A DNA stretch of 5,293 bases from an uncultured Pseudomonadota bacterium (GTDB taxonomy: Bacteria; Lernaellota; Lernaellaia; Lernaellales; Lernaellaceae), in NCBI GenBank assembly GCA_937967875.1, contig CALBTQ010000015.1:1-5293 (forward strand), given 5' to 3'. The notes below the pieces were generated by a model. It saw only the letters and a list, made by a program, of their open reading frames with translations, made no database searches and was not told the origin of the DNA. Below, piece after piece: positions 4,788 through 5,293 of the stretch. The first letter of the stretch is position 1, and each line of letters opens with the position of its first letter. The position numbers were made by a program, and so were the translations under genes.

Positions 4788-5293
4788 GAAACCTGCCGGT
4801 GACGATCTTCCTGTTTCTGCTGCTGGTTGCGACGGCGTTGCTCGCTTCCTGTGACGATGATGATGACGACAATAATGATGACGGCATCGATGATGACAGC
4901 ATCGATGACGACACGACCGATGACGACACAAGCGACGACGATCTCGATGATGACGTTGACGATGACGATGACGATGACGATACACCCGTATCGGCGCCGC
5001 GGTTCGTCCGTCCGCAACTACCGCTGAACACCCATTACATCGCCGCTTCGCATAACTCGTACATCTGGCGCGGCTTGCAGGGCGTTCTCTCGCAGGTCGG
5101 TTCGCAGGGGCTGATCGACTCGCTCGACAAGAGCCAGGTCTTTCTGGAGATCGACGTCAACGATGTCAGCGGCGACGGTGATTTCTGGGTGCACCACAAC
5201 GACACGACCGGCCGCGTGCGGTTGTCGAGTTTGCTGCGCAACGTGCGCTGGTGGTCCGACACGCATCCGGATCATCAGCCGATCGTACTCGGG
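4784..5293 (+). CDS. Lipoprotein with Asp-rich linker and Ca2+-dependent PI-PLC-like phosphodiesterase domain (3' partial)
   Basis: An open frame of 170 codons that runs off the window. Residues 1-22 form a lipoprotein signal peptide, with lipobox L20-A21-S22-C23. Residues 24-66 are an acidic linker, 31 Asp in 43 positions. From about 83 the sequence follows the PI-PLC-X / Ca2+-dependent PI-PLC (PI-PLC-C1) pattern: ASHNSY with H90 and N91, FLEIDVND with E122 and D124, WVHHND with H137/H138, then WWSDTHPDHQPIVLG. By comparison with phospholipase C-delta, H90 and H137 would be the catalytic histidines, and N91, E122 and D124 would be calcium ligands. The E122-to-H137 spacing of 15 is the same. 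A further Glu ligand would be expected just beyond the last base. Such enzymes cleave phosphoinositides or related glycerophosphodiesters; the natural substrate here is unknown. The protein should be membrane-anchored with the domain outside the cytoplasm. It is coupled by ATGA to a small secreted protein gene. The remaining roughly 200 or more residues are not visible. Confidence 0.85.
   Translation, partial: MRNLPVTIFLFLLLVATALLASCDDDDDDNNDDGIDDDSIDDDTTDDDTSDDDLDDDVDDDDDDDDTPVSAPRFVRPQLPLNTHYIAASHNSYIWRGLQGVLSQVGSQGLIDSLDKSQVFLEIDVNDVSGDGDFWVHHNDTTGRVRLSSLLRNVRWWSDTHPDHQPIVLG
4853..4981 (+). repeat. Asp-rich low-complexity repeat (15-bp / pentapeptide units)
   Basis: In-frame GAY-rich DNA encoding an acidic linker right after the lipidated cysteine. 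It opens with six Asp, then four pentads of the form x-x-D-D-D (GIDDD, SIDDD, TTDDD, TSDDD at 4883-4897, 4898-4912, 4913-4927 and 4928-4942), then LDDD, VDDD and a final Asp run. The first two units share GCATCGATGA, suggesting growth by tandem duplication. Its likely job is a flexible, highly charged spacer between the membrane and the enzyme. Such tracts are prone to slippage and to assembly error. Confidence 0.9.

Noticed and set aside
4853..4981. Short regular repeats considered as a CRISPR array or a minisatellite without coding role
   Set aside because: Units are 15 bp with no unique spacers, fully in frame with a lipoprotein whose catalytic domain continues downstream.
4590..4985. His/Arg-rich and Ser-rich minus-strand frames, and a Met/Thr-rich plus-strand frame, over 4590-5031
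   Set aside because: They are other-frame readings of the GAY repeat that encodes the Asp linker; the lipoprotein frame explains the sequence.

Overview
This window is a high-GC bacterial contig end, probably from a metagenome-assembled genome of a Gram-negative, deltaproteobacteria/Myxococcota-like lineage. The reasons are the strong G/C third-position bias, two lipoprotein signal peptides, a large GT-C glycosyltransferase with an exported soluble part, and an Asp-tract linker after a lipobox. The lineage is inferred from style only; there is no marker gene here. The first 46 bases are not genomic: they are an Illumina P5/TruSeq adapter, so the biological sequence begins at base 47.

Layout. 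(a) 47-3012, plus strand, a probable operon: the tail of a protein resembling right-handed beta-helix repeat proteins (48-170), an overlapping small lipoprotein with an Ig-like mature domain (110-577), and, 20 bases later, an 804-residue AftB-like GT-C membrane glycosyltransferase with a periplasmic beta-sandwich and a helical, TPR-like C-terminus (598-3012). (b) 3011-3052, a hairpin with T-tracts on both sides, a bidirectional terminator between convergent genes. (c) 3067-4173, minus strand, a saccharopine-dehydrogenase-family NAD(P)-binding oxidoreductase, with a good RBS and a near-consensus sigma-70 promoter. (d) 4174-4364, an AT-rich divergent intergenic region. (e) 4368-5293, plus strand, a two-gene unit: a small secreted four-cysteine protein of unknown function whose stop codon overlaps the start of a lipoprotein. 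That lipoprotein has an Asp-rich pentad-repeat linker followed by a Ca2+-dependent PI-PLC-like phosphodiesterase domain, and it is cut by the window end.

How the genes work together. The left operon looks like envelope or surface glycan work: exported proteins beside a polyprenyl-phosphate-sugar-dependent glycosyltransferase. The right unit makes two exported proteins whose translation is coupled, suggesting that the small protein and the phospholipase-like enzyme act in the same place. Nothing connects the dehydrogenase to either group beyond adjacency. The most interesting parts are the PI-PLC-like lipoprotein on its acidic tether with its unknown coupled partner, and the multidomain glycosyltransferase. 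I see no CRISPR, mobile element, tRNA or rRNA.
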